Shown in pieces: positions 15,575-24,631 of a stretch of DNA of 55,080 nt. A program made the position numbers and the translations under genes. The notes under the pieces are model-generated. The model was not told where the DNA came from. It searched no databases and worked only from the letters and a program-made list of their open reading frames with translations. Source of the stretch: Candidatus Bathyarchaeota archaeon (lineage in GTDB: Archaea; Thermoproteota; Bathyarchaeia; Bathyarchaeales; SOJC01); assembly GCA_023131225.1 (NCBI GenBank), contig JAGLZW010000028.1, forward strand, positions 1 through 55,080, in the 5' to 3' direction. Numbering within the stretch: position 1 is the first letter of the stretch; each line of letters starts with the position of its first letter.

Positions 15575-16453
15575 TTGAAATTCATGCGTACAAAAATCAA
15601 GAGAGTGTCTGCATTAGACCGGAACGACATACTCGAGATATCGCGACACATCTGGGAGGGGCATGACTACCTTCCCTTTGTTATTGACGAGTGGTTGAAA
15701 GACCCAAACTCCTATACTTATGGCTTTGAGGTTGACGACCGTCTGGTTGCGGTGGCCAACCTTAGACTCATTGAAAACGGCCGAACAGGATGGATGGAAG
15801 GCCTGAGAGTACACCCTGACCACAGGAGAAAAGGGTTTGCAAATGTCCTTACAGAACATCTAATCAAAAAAGCTAAAGACTTAGGTGTCCAGCGACTCCG
15901 ATATGCAACCTCAACTGAGAATCAAGCCTCACTGATACTTGCTGAAAAATTCGGATTTGCCAAAGTATTAGAGTTGGGTGTTTTTTGGCATCCAAACGCC
16001 AGAATCATACAATCAATAGGAAGCTATCCCCATATAAGAAAATCAAATCCTAACGAGGTCTACAAACTATTACAAGGCAATCCGCACATCATCCCTCACA
16101 AAATCTTAGTCTACGACTGGAAGGCTCTAGACAGTACACTCGAAGGTCTCGAAACACTTGGAAAATCTCACGAGTTCTACATAGCATTGAAAGCGAAGAT
16201 GGATTCATTATCCTATGCCTATCCCAAGCGTGTACCAGAACGATCGCTGTGGGTCTTTACGATCTGTGCCACTGAACCACATGGTTTCCTCTCGCACCTC
16301 TCCTACAACATAGCTATAGCCTTGAAAAAAGACTTCAACGCGATTATGGGTACATACGAAATCGACTTCGAAGAAACTCTGCATAATGTAAACTGGGGCA
16401 CCGACGAACGTTGGGATACTCATGTGGTTCTACTGGAAAAAGGAATGTGTTGA
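15575..16453 (+). CDS. GNAT family N-acetyltransferase with C-terminal extension
   Basis: A 292-residue protein. Residues 1-150 form a GNAT domain with acetyl-CoA-binding motif HPDHRRKGFAN and the following helix and strand (RYATSTENQASLILAEKFGF). The remaining 140 residues resemble a second, degenerate acetyltransferase-like half, as in two-domain GNATs. Start TTG 15575 is preferred since AAGGAG lies seven bases ahead; ATG 15584 is next. The acceptor substrate is unknown. No operon partners. Confidence 0.78.
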   Translation: MKFMRTKIKRVSALDRNDILEISRHIWEGHDYLPFVIDEWLKDPNSYTYGFEVDDRLVAVANLRLIENGRTGWMEGLRVHPDHRRKGFANVLTEHLIKKAKDLGVQRLRYATSTENQASLILAEKFGFAKVLELGVFWHPNARIIQSIGSYPHIRKSNPNEVYKLLQGNPHIIPHKILVYDWKALDSTLEGLETLGKSHEFYIALKAKMDSLSYAYPKRVPERSLWVFTICATEPHGFLSHLSYNIAIALKKDFNAIMGTYEIDFEETLHNVNWGTDERWDTHVVLLEKGMC

Positions 16454-16588
16454 AACATTCATTCACATACGCTTGGCGAGCAAATAAATGCTGAGGTGAA
16501 ATGATGCAACATGCCATTAAAATTTTCCTAGAAAAGCACTTTTACTCATTTTTCGGACAAGAAACTGCTTGAAAACCGCTCAATTTTG

Positions 16589-16663
16589 TGGACGGGACGG
16601 GATTTGAACCCGCGGCCTCCACGATGCCAACGTGGCGATCATTCCAGGCTGATCTACCCGCCC
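16589..16663 (-). tRNA. tRNA-Ala (anticodon GGC)
   Basis: Cloverleaf with acceptor GGGCGGG/CCCGTCC including the G3:U70 alanine identity pair, anticodon stem CCACG/CGTGG with loop TTGGCAT (anticodon GGC) and T loop TTCAAAT. The discriminator is A; CCA is not encoded, unlike the other three tRNAs of the window. No intron. Confidence 0.95.
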
Positions 16664-16795
16664 TTTTTTCCAACTTCTAATCATCGAGGCAGTGTAAGGA
16701 ATAGGATAAGACTTGTTTAAGTCTTTTCTCGGCAACAAAGCTGCCATATCGTCCTGACGTTAGATGCACACGCGCAAACTGCTTCTAAAGGAAAG

Positions 16796-16805
16796 TTTAT
16801 ATAAA
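16796..16805 (+). promoter_or_regulatory. Promoter of the ribosomal/RNA polymerase operon
   Basis: GAAAG (BRE) followed by TTTATATAAA, the strongest TATA box in the window, 48-57 bases ahead of the uS13 start. Confidence 0.75.
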
Positions 16806-16852
16806 TTGCGCATCCCTTTCGGTAGTTAGCTTCAAAACACTGGAGACTTAAA

Positions 16853-17314
16853 ATGCCAAAAGAATTTCGCCACATCACGCGAATGGCAGACACAGACCTA
16901 AACGGCACCCTGAAAGTAGCCAACGCCATCTCCAAAATAAAAGGAGTAGGAATCAGCATAGCTAATTCCATAGTAAGAAAGAGCGGAGTAAATCCGGATA
17001 CCCGCCTGGGATTTCTTTCAGACCAAGACCTAGAAAAGCTGAAAGAAATAATTAATAATCCAACTAAATATGATCTCCCAGAATGGCTTTTTAACCGCCG
17101 AAAAGATTTGAAAACAGGAGAAAATTTACATCTCACAGGCGCTGACCTCGTTCTTCAAACCAAGACAGATATAAACCTCATGAAAGCCACGAAATCTTGG
17201 AAAGGCTATCGACACTCATATGGGCTAAAAGTGCGTGGTCAACGAACTAAGACCACTGGAAGGAAAGGAAAGGCCATAGGCGTCAGAAAGAAGAGAGGTC
17301 CCGGAGGTAAATGA
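16853..17314 (+). CDS. rps13: Ribosomal protein uS13
   Basis: Small-subunit head protein contacting the P-site tRNA and the intersubunit bridge. The 153 residues have the helix-hairpin-helix GVGISIANSIV and the C-terminal GLKVRGQRTKTTGRKG tail typical of archaeal S13. First gene of the operon; its TGA overlaps the uS4 ATG (ATGA). Confidence 0.97.
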   Translation: MPKEFRHITRMADTDLNGTLKVANAISKIKGVGISIANSIVRKSGVNPDTRLGFLSDQDLEKLKEIINNPTKYDLPEWLFNRRKDLKTGENLHLTGADLVLQTKTDINLMKATKSWKGYRHSYGLKVRGQRTKTTGRKGKAIGVRKKRGPGGK

Positions 17315-17892
17315 TAGTGGGTGATCCAAAAAAGCAACGGAAAAAATATGAAACTCCCAGGTTTCCTTTTAAGATAGACATATTGCAGGCAGAACTGAAG
17401 CTGCTTGGCCAGTATGGATTGCGAAACAAAAGGGAACTGTGGCGTCACAAGACTGTGTTATCGAAGTTCCGGGGCATAGCACGCTCCATAATGGCCATGC
17501 CTGAGGAAGAAGGAGAAAAACTGAAGCAGCAACTTTTAAGAAGACTCGACAGACTTGGAATACTTCCAGAAACCACCGTCCTAGATGACGTGTTGGATCT
17601 AGCAATTGAAGACATTCTTGAAAGGAGACTACAATCTCTTGTCTTTCATAAAGGCTTAGCCAAGTCAATTCATCAATCTCGTCAACTCATAATACACGGT
17701 CACATCACCATTAGTGGGGAAAAAGTAACGTCACCAAGCTATTTAGTACTAAGAGATGAGGAAGCTCATGTTGACTACGCTCCGATGAGCGCCATAGCAA
17801 ATATGAATCATCCACTGCGTCAAACCCTAACGAGTATGCCTCAAGCTGAGACAAAAGAGGAACCTGCTGAAGAGGAGAAAACAGCAGCATGA
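17311..17892 (+). CDS. rps4: Ribosomal protein uS4
   Basis: Primary 16S rRNA-binding protein of the small subunit. 193 residues with an S4 RNA-binding domain ([21 protein letters not shown] region, about 115-165) and an acidic C-terminal tail. Overlaps uS13 upstream and uS11 downstream by four bases each. Confidence 0.97.
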   Translation: MIVGDPKKQRKKYETPRFPFKIDILQAELKLLGQYGLRNKRELWRHKTVLSKFRGIARSIMAMPEEEGEKLKQQLLRRLDRLGILPETTVLDDVLDLAIEDILERRLQSLVFHKGLAKSIHQSRQLIIHGHITISGEKVTSPSYLVLRDEEAHVDYAPMSAIANMNHPLRQTLTSMPQAETKEEPAEEEKTAA

Positions 17893-18284
17893 GTGGGAAA
17901 ACTGAAAAATGGGGCATCGTCCACATCTACAGCTCATATAACAACACCATCATTCACGTGACGGATCTCTCAGGAGCAGAAACCATTTCAAGAACCAGCG
18001 GCGGCATGTTTGTAAAAGCAGACCGCTTAGAATCCTCACCATATGCTGCCATGCGTGCTGCAAGAGCTGCTGCTTCAACTGCAAGAGAAAAAGGCATAAC
18101 ATCCATACACATAAAAGTAAGAGCTCCTGGTGGTTCAGGTGCCAGAACACCAGGCCCAGGAGCACAGGCAGCCATACGAGCTTTGGCAAGAGCTGGATTT
18201 CGCATAGGACGCATTGAAGAAGTTACACCTATTCCTCATAACGGCACTCGAAGAAAAGGTGGGCGAAGAGGCCGAAGAGTATAA
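17889..18284 (+). CDS. rps11: Ribosomal protein uS11
   Basis: Platform protein of the small subunit. 131 residues with [14 protein letters not shown], the glycine-rich [19 protein letters not shown] core and the basic C-terminus [14 protein letters not shown] typical of archaea. Coupled to uS4 by an ATGA overlap. Confidence 0.97.
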   Translation: MSGKTEKWGIVHIYSSYNNTIIHVTDLSGAETISRTSGGMFVKADRLESSPYAAMRAARAAASTAREKGITSIHIKVRAPGGSGARTPGPGAQAAIRALARAGFRIGRIEEVTPIPHNGTRRKGGRRGRRV

Positions 18285-18349
18285 AACGTATCTGCCTAGG
18301 CAGTGTCAAAAACGCTGATTAATATGTCTGGGAAAGGAATGCAAAACTC

Positions 18350-19159
18350 GTGAAAATTCAAATCTTGGAAAAGAATGAGGTTTCATTACGTCTGCTTATT
18401 GAAGGAACTAATGCGGCTTTCGCGAATACACTGCGAAGAATCATAATTTCAGAAGTGCCTACTATGGCCGTAGACGACGTGGTGATCATCGAAAACTCCT
18501 CCCCGCTTAAAGATGAAGTTCTAGCTCACCGAATTGGACTTACGCCGCTGAAGACCGATCTAGACACCTACAACTTACCTGAAAACTGTGCCTGCAAAAG
18601 CGAGTTTGGATGCAACTTGTGCCGCGTATCTCTAGTACTAGACGTAGAAGCAGAAGACCACACCATAACAGTGTATTCTGGGGACTTCAAGTCAGAAAAC
18701 CCATCTATAGTTCCAATTAGTAACAAGATTCCCCTGGTCAAGTTAGCGCCAGAACAGAAAATAAGGTTAGAAGCTTACGCGCGGTTAGGAAAAGGTAAAA
18801 GTCATGCAAGATGGCAGCCCGTTTCTATGTGCGCTTACAAGTATGTGCCGATTATTAAAGTGGACACTAGATTTTGCAACCTTTGTGGCGACTGCATAAA
18901 AGTTTGTCCAAAAAACATCCTTGTAAAAGCAGGAGACAAAATTGAGATTCGAAATATTGAAAACTGCACTTTATGTGAAGACTGCGTAGACGCTTGCCAA
19001 AGAAAACCCAAAGCAATAGAAGTAACGTGGGACGAAGACTCGTTCATTTTTGGCATTGAATCAACAGGTGCCCTTTCGCCAGAAAGAATTCTACAAGAAG
19101 CACTCAACGTCTTAGATGGAAAGCTAAAAGATTTTCTGAACCAATTAACAGGGAAGTAA
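18350..19159 (+). CDS. rpo3: DNA-directed RNA polymerase subunit Rpo3 (D) with two-cluster ferredoxin domain
   Basis: Assembly-platform subunit of archaeal RNA polymerase, alpha-like. 269 residues. Residues 1-55 and 225-269 form the dimerisation domain. CACK...CNLC at 80-91 is the usual archaeal cysteine cluster. Residues 173-222 are a ferredoxin-like insert with two complete CxxCxxCxxxC sets (Cys176/179/182/186 and 206/209/212/216), enough for two [4Fe-4S] clusters; many archaeal D subunits keep only one or none. Start is GTG 18350. It follows uS11 by 65 bases in the operon. Confidence 0.96.
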   Translation: MKIQILEKNEVSLRLLIEGTNAAFANTLRRIIISEVPTMAVDDVVIIENSSPLKDEVLAHRIGLTPLKTDLDTYNLPENCACKSEFGCNLCRVSLVLDVEAEDHTITVYSGDFKSENPSIVPISNKIPLVKLAPEQKIRLEAYARLGKGKSHARWQPVSMCAYKYVPIIKVDTRFCNLCGDCIKVCPKNILVKAGDKIEIRNIENCTLCEDCVDACQRKPKAIEVTWDEDSFIFGIESTGALSPERILQEALNVLDGKLKDFLNQLTGK

Positions 19160-19160
19160 G

Positions 19161-19523
19161 ATGAGAAAAACAAAACCTGACAATCCGCAACTACTTGATC
19201 TCATTCGCTTTTTGAAGAGAGCAGCAAGAGAAAATGACGCAAAAATATGGGGTAGCATAGCCGACGCTCTGTCTAAACCAAGGAGCAGACGTGTATCGGT
19301 AAACCTGAGCCGCATAAATCGCCACACTGAGAAAGGTCAAGTAGTGGCTGTTGCTGGCAAAGTGCTCGGGTCTGGGGCACTTCGTCATCCCGCAACAGTT
19401 GCGGCCTTCACATTTTCAGCTGCAGCAAAAGAAAAAATAAAAAAGGCAAAGGGGAAATGCTTGATGTTCCCTGAATTGGTCAAAAAGAATCCTAAGGGTT
19501 CAAACGTGAAAATTGTTGGGTAG
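19161..19523 (+). CDS. rpl18e: Ribosomal protein eL18
   Basis: Archaeal/eukaryotic large-subunit protein of 120 residues. Characteristic segments include VSVNLSRINRHT, VVAVAGKVLGSGAL and the C-terminal GSNVKIVG. It starts one base after the Rpo3 stop codon. Confidence 0.95.
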   Translation: MRKTKPDNPQLLDLIRFLKRAARENDAKIWGSIADALSKPRSRRVSVNLSRINRHTEKGQVVAVAGKVLGSGALRHPATVAAFTFSAAAKEKIKKAKGKCLMFPELVKKNPKGSNVKIVG

Positions 19524-19527
19524 AAAC

Positions 19528-19974
19528 ATGAAACTGCAAAGCAAACATGTAACAGTCGTTGATGCTAATAATTTGATACTTGGCAGAATGGCAACTGTGG
19601 TCGCAAAACGCCTTCTTCAGGGCGAAAGCATCATAATTCTAAACGCAGAGAAAACAGTAATCTCAGGAAAAAGACTTAGCAGAGTAAAAGAGGCAAAAAG
19701 AAAGTTGGAAATCGGGCACCCCCGAAAAGGCCCATACTATCCTAGAAGACCCGACCGATTTGTAAAGCGTACTATTCGAGGAATGCTACCTCGAAAAAAG
19801 CCAAAAGGTAAAGAAGCGCACAAAAGGTTACGTGTTTTCGTTGGGGTACCTCAAGAGTTTAAAGACCAAAACGTGGAAGTAATATCCGAGGCAAAAGCTG
19901 AGAAGTTAAAATGCTCATATATTACTGTGGGCGAACTAGTCAAGGAAATTGGATGGATTCCAGCAGGTGAATAA
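19528..19974 (+). CDS. rpl13: Ribosomal protein uL13
   Basis: Large-subunit assembly protein, 148 residues from ATG 19528. Typical archaeal L13 features: [21 protein letters not shown] at the start and [21 protein letters not shown] in the middle. It follows eL18 by four bases. Confidence 0.96.
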   Translation: MKLQSKHVTVVDANNLILGRMATVVAKRLLQGESIIILNAEKTVISGKRLSRVKEAKRKLEIGHPRKGPYYPRRPDRFVKRTIRGMLPRKKPKGKEAHKRLRVFVGVPQEFKDQNVEVISEAKAEKLKCSYITVGELVKEIGWIPAGE

Positions 19975-19975
19975 C

Positions 19976-20389
19976 ATGTCAAGTTCAAAGAAAATTATAA
20001 CAATCAGTGGAAAAAGAAAGACCGCTACAGCAAGAGCTACAATAAGAGCTGGCAGAGGAAGGATTCGAATAAACAATGTTCCTCTAGAAATATTTGAGCC
20101 ACAAACTGCTCGACTAAAAATGATGGAGCCTCTTCTTCAAGTTGGCGATGAGCTTCGGAACCAGATTGACGTAAACATAAAGGTTTCAGGTGGAGGTTTC
20201 ATGGGGCAGGCAGAGGCTGCAAGAATGACAATAGCTAGAGGACTTCTAAGGTGGACTAAAAGTAAACATTTACAGTCGATTTTCACTGAATATGACAGAA
20301 CCATGCTTGCAGGAGACCCTCGACGAAAAGAACCGAAAAAATTCGGAGGACCAGGTGCTCGCGCCAAGAGGCAGAAAAGCTACAGGTAA
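19976..20389 (+). CDS. rps9: Ribosomal protein uS9
   Basis: Small-subunit head protein whose C-terminus reaches the P-site tRNA. 137 residues; [17 protein letters not shown] at the start, and the invariant C-terminal basic tail ending RAKRQKSYR. Start ATG 19976 lies one base after the uL13 stop. Confidence 0.97.
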   Translation: MSSSKKIITISGKRKTATARATIRAGRGRIRINNVPLEIFEPQTARLKMMEPLLQVGDELRNQIDVNIKVSGGGFMGQAEAARMTIARGLLRWTKSKHLQSIFTEYDRTMLAGDPRRKEPKKFGGPGARAKRQKSYR

Positions 20390-20403
20390 GGATGAATTAA
20401 GAA

Positions 20404-20628
20404 ATGATTATTCCTGTTCGCTGTTTCACATGCGGCAAAGTAGTAGGCGATAAATGGGAGGATTTTGCTAGACGAGTAAAAGAGGGGGAAGATTCAAGCA
20501 AGGTATTAGATGATCTCGGCGTAACCCGTTATTGCTGCCGGAGAATGCTTCTTTCTCATATAGAAATAATCGACGAAATCATCAAATTCTATGAATCTGG
20601 AAAAAAAAGACAACTGAGGCCACCATAA
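20404..20628 (+). CDS. rpo10: RNA polymerase subunit Rpo10 (N)
   Basis: Small zinc-binding subunit joining Rpo3 to the polymerase core. 74 residues with the diagnostic N-terminus [13 protein letters not shown] (Cys7, Cys10) and the second pair in YCCRRMLL. Confidence 0.97.
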   Translation: MIIPVRCFTCGKVVGDKWEDFARRVKEGEDSSKVLDDLGVTRYCCRRMLLSHIEIIDEIIKFYESGKKRQLRPP

Positions 20629-20646
20629 AAGGGGAATCACCAAGGT

Positions 20647-21924
20647 TTGTCCACTCAAATAAAAGAAGTTACGGTGCGCAAAATTTTCAACAGCCGCGGA
20701 GAAGAAACAATAGAAGTGGACATAGTAACTAAATCTGGTTTCGGAAGAACCGCAGCGCCAGCAGGAGCAAGTAAAGGCCTAGCTGAAGTTGTATATTACC
20801 CAAAAGACGATGTAGACGCAGCCGTGGAGATTGTTGAGAAATTAATTGCACCTAAACTAATTGGCATGAATGCAGATGAACAAGAAGAAATAGACTCCCT
20901 TCTCCACGAAATCGACGGGACAGAAAACTTCAGCCGAATAGGAGGAAACACTGCTTATGCAGTCTCCTTGTGCGCCGCAAAGGCAACATCCGACTCTCAT
21001 CACGTGTTTTTATATGAATATCTCGGAGGCTACCTTGCTTATGAACTTCCATTTCCTTTAGGGAACGTCTTAAGCGGAGGTAAACACGCCCACGGTAGAG
21101 CCCCAGACATACAGGAATTTCTGGTTTTGCCTATCCATGCAAGCTCTTTTTGGGATGCCGCTAAAGCCAACGTGGCATTTCACAGAAAAGTGGGCGAAAT
21201 TCTCAGAAAAACCAAGAAAACGTTTACCAGTGGAAGAAGTGATGAAGGCGCGTGGATCGCCGACATAAACAACAACGACGCCTTGGAACTCATGAAGCAA
21301 GCATGTGAAGACGTTTCAAAACAACTTGGATTCGAATGCAGAGTAGGATTAGACATCGCCGCATCATCGCTTTGGGACCAAAAAAAGAAACGTTACATTT
21401 ACTCTCATGAAAAAATTGAAAGAACACAAGAAGAGCAAGTAGAATACGTTTTAGAATTAATCGAAAAATACAACCTGATCTATGTGGAAGACCCTTTTCA
21501 CGAAGAAGATTTCGAAAATTTTGCGTGGCTAACAAGAATAACCAGCAACTGTCTCATATGCGGCGACGACCTATTTGTTACAAACGTTAAACGACTTAAA
21601 CATGGAATCAGGGAAGCCGCTGCAAACTCGATAATAATAAAACCAAATCAGGTAGGAACACTCACCGACGCTTGGGAAGCCGCAAAAATGGCTAAAGAAG
21701 CACTATACACACCTGTAGTATCACATAGGTCAGGTGACACTGTGAATGCAGAAATCGCTCATTTAGCAGTCGCTTTCCATTGCCCCATTATTAAGACAGG
21801 TGTAGTTGAAGGTGCCCGAATCGCAAAAATCGACGAACTTATCAGAATAGAAGACACGCTTGGAAAAAGAGCAAAAATGGCTGAAATTCCATTAAAGGAG
21901 GAAAATATCCCTGTCAGAAAATGA
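20647..21924 (+). CDS. eno: Enolase
   Basis: Converts 2-phosphoglycerate to phosphoenolpyruvate in glycolysis/gluconeogenesis. 425 residues. Motifs: PAGASKGLAEV, metal-ligand Asp in VGLDIAAS, VEDPFHEEDF and CGDDLFVTN, lysine loop IIIKPNQVGTLTDA, and SHRSGDT, where most enolases have SHRSGET. Start TTG 20647, 19 bases after rpo10, as in many archaeal operons that place eno between rpo10 and uS2. Confidence 0.96.
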   Translation: MSTQIKEVTVRKIFNSRGEETIEVDIVTKSGFGRTAAPAGASKGLAEVVYYPKDDVDAAVEIVEKLIAPKLIGMNADEQEEIDSLLHEIDGTENFSRIGGNTAYAVSLCAAKATSDSHHVFLYEYLGGYLAYELPFPLGNVLSGGKHAHGRAPDIQEFLVLPIHASSFWDAAKANVAFHRKVGEILRKTKKTFTSGRSDEGAWIADINNNDALELMKQACEDVSKQLGFECRVGLDIAASSLWDQKKKRYIYSHEKIERTQEEQVEYVLELIEKYNLIYVEDPFHEEDFENFAWLTRITSNCLICGDDLFVTNVKRLKHGIREAAANSIIIKPNQVGTLTDAWEAAKMAKEALYTPVVSHRSGDTVNAEIAHLAVAFHCPIIKTGVVEGARIAKIDELIRIEDTLGKRAKMAEIPLKEENIPVRK

Positions 21925-22609
21925 AGATATCGAAAAAACTGAAAACACCGAAAAAACGAGCATTCAAGAGAAAACTGACGAAGAAATCTCGTTAGCAAGT
22001 GAAGAAGAACTCCTACTGCCACGCGACATGATGCTCTCCGCAGGCATCCACATTGGAACCCGGATGAAAGCAAAAGACATGAACCAATTCATCTATCGCG
22101 TAAGACCTGACGGCTTATTTGTTCTGGATGTTAAGCAAACAGATGAACGAATACGCATTGCAGCAAAGTTTCTTTCAAGATTTGAACCTAAAAAAATCGC
22201 TGCTGTCGCAGCCCGACTCTACGCACGCTATCCGGCAAAGAAGTTCTGCGAGGCAACAAAAGCAACACCTATTGTAGGGAGATTCGTTCCTGGACTGTTC
22301 TCAAACCCTCTATATCAAAATCACCTCGAACCAGCAGTTATTATTGTTTCAGACCCAAAAGCTGATGTTCAAGCTGTAAAAGAAGCAGGAATCATGGGCA
22401 TCCCGGTTGTGGCATTATGCAGCACTGACAACGAATTCTCCGGCGTAGACTTTGTGATTCCAACGAACAACAAAGGCAGAAGAGCCTTAGCGGTTATTTA
22501 TTGGATGCTGGCTAGGCAAGTACTTCGTGAGAAGGGAGAGTTAGCACCTGATAAAGACATGGAATCGTCCATTGACGACTTTGAAGCAAAAATATCACAA
22601 GTAAGATAG
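21911..22609 (+). CDS. rps2: Ribosomal protein uS2, probable CTG start
   Basis: Small-subunit protein joining late in assembly. Conserved parts: ELLLPRDMMLSAGIHIGT, the PKKIAAVAARLYARYPA region, VGRFVPGLFSNP and VIPTNNKGRRALAVIYWMLARQ. The first ATG (22028) lies within the conserved block, so translation must begin earlier. The only good ribosome-binding site, AAAGGAGG ending at 21901, is nine bases ahead of CTG 21911, which would give 232 residues with an acidic 39-residue N-terminal extension and a 14-base overlap with eno. No ATG, GTG or TTG occurs in frame between. The CTG start is inference. Confidence 0.9.
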   Translation: MSENEDIEKTENTEKTSIQEKTDEEISLASEEELLLPRDMMLSAGIHIGTRMKAKDMNQFIYRVRPDGLFVLDVKQTDERIRIAAKFLSRFEPKKIAAVAARLYARYPAKKFCEATKATPIVGRFVPGLFSNPLYQNHLEPAVIIVSDPKADVQAVKEAGIMGIPVVALCSTDNEFSGVDFVIPTNNKGRRALAVIYWMLARQVLREKGELAPDKDMESSIDDFEAKISQVR

Positions 22610-22629
22610 CCAACTGAAGGGGCACGTAA

Positions 22630-23475
22630 GTGAGAGTAAGAAGACCATGCCAGGCAGGAAGCTTCTACGCTGCCACTGCAGAAGCGCTAAAAAGGCAGAT
22701 AAAAAACTGTTTCACGCATAGACTAGGTCCAGGAAAAACTCCAATTACACGAGAGGGTTCAAGAAACATCATTGGCTTAGTTTGTCCCCACGCTGGCTAT
22801 ATGTACTCGGGTCCAGTGGCTGCCCATTCTTACTATAACTTGGCGGCTGATGGCAAACCAGATGTCGTCGTGATTTTTGGCCCAAATCATAGGGGACAAG
22901 GTAGCGGATTAGCAGTTATGAAAGAGGGGGGTTGGCGAACACCTTTGGGCGATGTGCAAATTGACGAAGAGACAGTGAATCTGATTTTGTGCAAGTCAAA
23001 AATTATTGACGTGGATGAGCTGGCACATACTTACGAGCATTCAATTGAAGTTCAACTTCCCTTTCTTCAATATCTTTACGGCTCAGCGTTCAAGTTTGTA
23101 CCCATAAGCTTTCTCATGCAGGATCTTGAGTCCAGCTGCGAAGTAGGTCAGGCTGTAGCAGAGGCTTTGGATGGAAAAAACGCGTTAATCATCGCCTCTA
23201 CGGATATGACCCATTATGAGCCCCATGAAACAGCTGCAAAGAAAGATAAGAAAGCACTTAGTGCCTTAGAAAAACTGGATGAAGAAGAGTTTTATTCAAT
23301 TGTTGAAAGTAACCATATAACTGCTTGTGGGTACGGTCCTGTCGTGGCTCTTATTACCGCAGCTAAACTACTTGGTGCCACGAAAGGTCAAATACTCTGC
23401 TATAAAACAAGTGGTGACGTTACAGGAGATTATTCAGCCGTAGTCGGTTACGCCTCAGTCGCTGTAACAAAATAG
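22630..23475 (+). CDS. MEMO family protein (AmmeMemoRadiSam system protein B)
   Basis: 281 residues of the MEMO1 family, a fold related to extradiol dioxygenases. Conserved features: CPHAGYMYSGPVAAHSYY near 55-72, FGPNHRGQGSGLAV, a histidine in HTYEHSIEVQLPF, STDMTHYEPHE and ACGYGPVVAL, matching the family's metal-site His/Cys set. The biochemical role in archaea is unsettled. Starts with GTG 22630, 21 bases after uS2, so it probably belongs to the same transcript. Confidence 0.9.
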   Translation: MRVRRPCQAGSFYAATAEALKRQIKNCFTHRLGPGKTPITREGSRNIIGLVCPHAGYMYSGPVAAHSYYNLAADGKPDVVVIFGPNHRGQGSGLAVMKEGGWRTPLGDVQIDEETVNLILCKSKIIDVDELAHTYEHSIEVQLPFLQYLYGSAFKFVPISFLMQDLESSCEVGQAVAEALDGKNALIIASTDMTHYEPHETAAKKDKKALSALEKLDEEEFYSIVESNHITACGYGPVVALITAAKLLGATKGQILCYKTSGDVTGDYSAVVGYASVAVTK

Positions 23476-23594
23476 AATTAGCACTCGCGCAGGCAGAGGC
23501 AACCTGTTGCTGGCTACAAAATCCATCTTATTCCATAAAGATTAGTCGACTGAAGCAAAATTTCGTTGATGTGTTCTATTGCTTCTAAAAAGTG

Positions 23595-23604
23595 TTTTAT
23601 TTAT
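23595..23604 (+). promoter_or_regulatory. TATA box of the mevalonate operon
   Basis: TTTTATTTAT at 35-44 bases ahead of the mevalonate kinase ATG, after the 160-base gap that ends the ribosomal operon. Confidence 0.5.
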
Positions 23605-23638
23605 TTCTTAGCAATAATCCTTTCTAGGGGTAGTTCAA

Positions 23639-24631
23639 ATGGGAAGAGGTTCGGGCTTCGGAAAAGTCATCCTGTTCAACGAACACTTCGTTGTTTACGG
23701 TGTCCCAGGAATTGTTTCCGCAATTGATTCAACAGCTTACGCAGAAGCAAGAAAAGCTGGAGAAGGAATAGTGGTGAAAGATGAAAGAAAGGGTGCAAAA
23801 GGGTATGCTGAAAAGAAAAGGACTCAGCAAAAAGACTCAATAGATCGAATGCTCAAAGCTATGGGCGTTAGTCTGGAAAAAGCCTCTTTAGAGATTTGGT
23901 TGGGAGGAACCCTCCCTAGTTTCAGTGGAATCGGTGCTTCTGCTGCGAGCAGTGTTGCAATTGCCAGAGCCATAGCAGAAGAATTCAAATTGGATTTGTC
24001 CGATGAAAGAATCAATGATATTACCTATGAGGCTGAGAAAGCTTACGCTGGAACCCCTTCAGGCATTGACAATACTGCAGCGACTTATGGGGGATTGATT
24101 TGGTTCAAGAGAGCTCTATGTGGAGGACCAAACACAATCAAGAAATTGAGTATAGAAGGACCTGTTGAAATTGTCATAGGCAACACAGGAATCGTAGCTG
24201 ACACTAAGGAAATGGTTGCTGGGGTTGCAGCAAGAAGGAAAAAGAATGCAGAAAAATACGATCGGCTGTTTAAGCAAACAGAAGAGTTAGTGTTCACAGC
24301 AAGGAAAGCCTTGGAAGATTTTGACATAAGAAAAGTTGGGGAGTTGATGAACGAAAATCATCGTCTACTGCAGGAAATTGAAGTTTCCTGTGAAGAACTC
24401 GATTATTTGGTAAACTTAACTCGAGAGGAAGGAGCGTTTGGAGCAAAACTCACGGGGGGTGGCGGTGGAGGCTGCATGGTAGCCTTAACCCCTGGGAGAA
24501 CATTGCAGGAAAAGGTTGCAACAACAATTGAAAATGAAGGATTTAAGGTGTTGAAAACAAAAATTGGGATTCAAAAATATAAAGAAAAAAAGGACCTATT
24601 AGAAAGAAGGAGGGAGAAAATTGGGGTTTAG
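23639..24631 (+). CDS. mvk: Mevalonate kinase
   Basis: Phosphorylates mevalonate to mevalonate 5-phosphate. A 330-residue GHMP kinase: GKVILFNEHFVVYG at 8-21, ATP-binding loop PSFSGIGASAASS at 93-105, catalytic Asp144 in TPSGIDNT, and C-terminal LTGGGGGGCM. First gene of the isoprenoid operon; its end overlaps the next start by 11 bases. Confidence 0.95.
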   Translation: MGRGSGFGKVILFNEHFVVYGVPGIVSAIDSTAYAEARKAGEGIVVKDERKGAKGYAEKKRTQQKDSIDRMLKAMGVSLEKASLEIWLGGTLPSFSGIGASAASSVAIARAIAEEFKLDLSDERINDITYEAEKAYAGTPSGIDNTAATYGGLIWFKRALCGGPNTIKKLSIEGPVEIVIGNTGIVADTKEMVAGVAARRKKNAEKYDRLFKQTEELVFTARKALEDFDIRKVGELMNENHRLLQEIEVSCEELDYLVNLTREEGAFGAKLTGGGGGGCMVALTPGRTLQEKVATTIENEGFKVLKTKIGIQKYKEKKDLLERRREKIGV

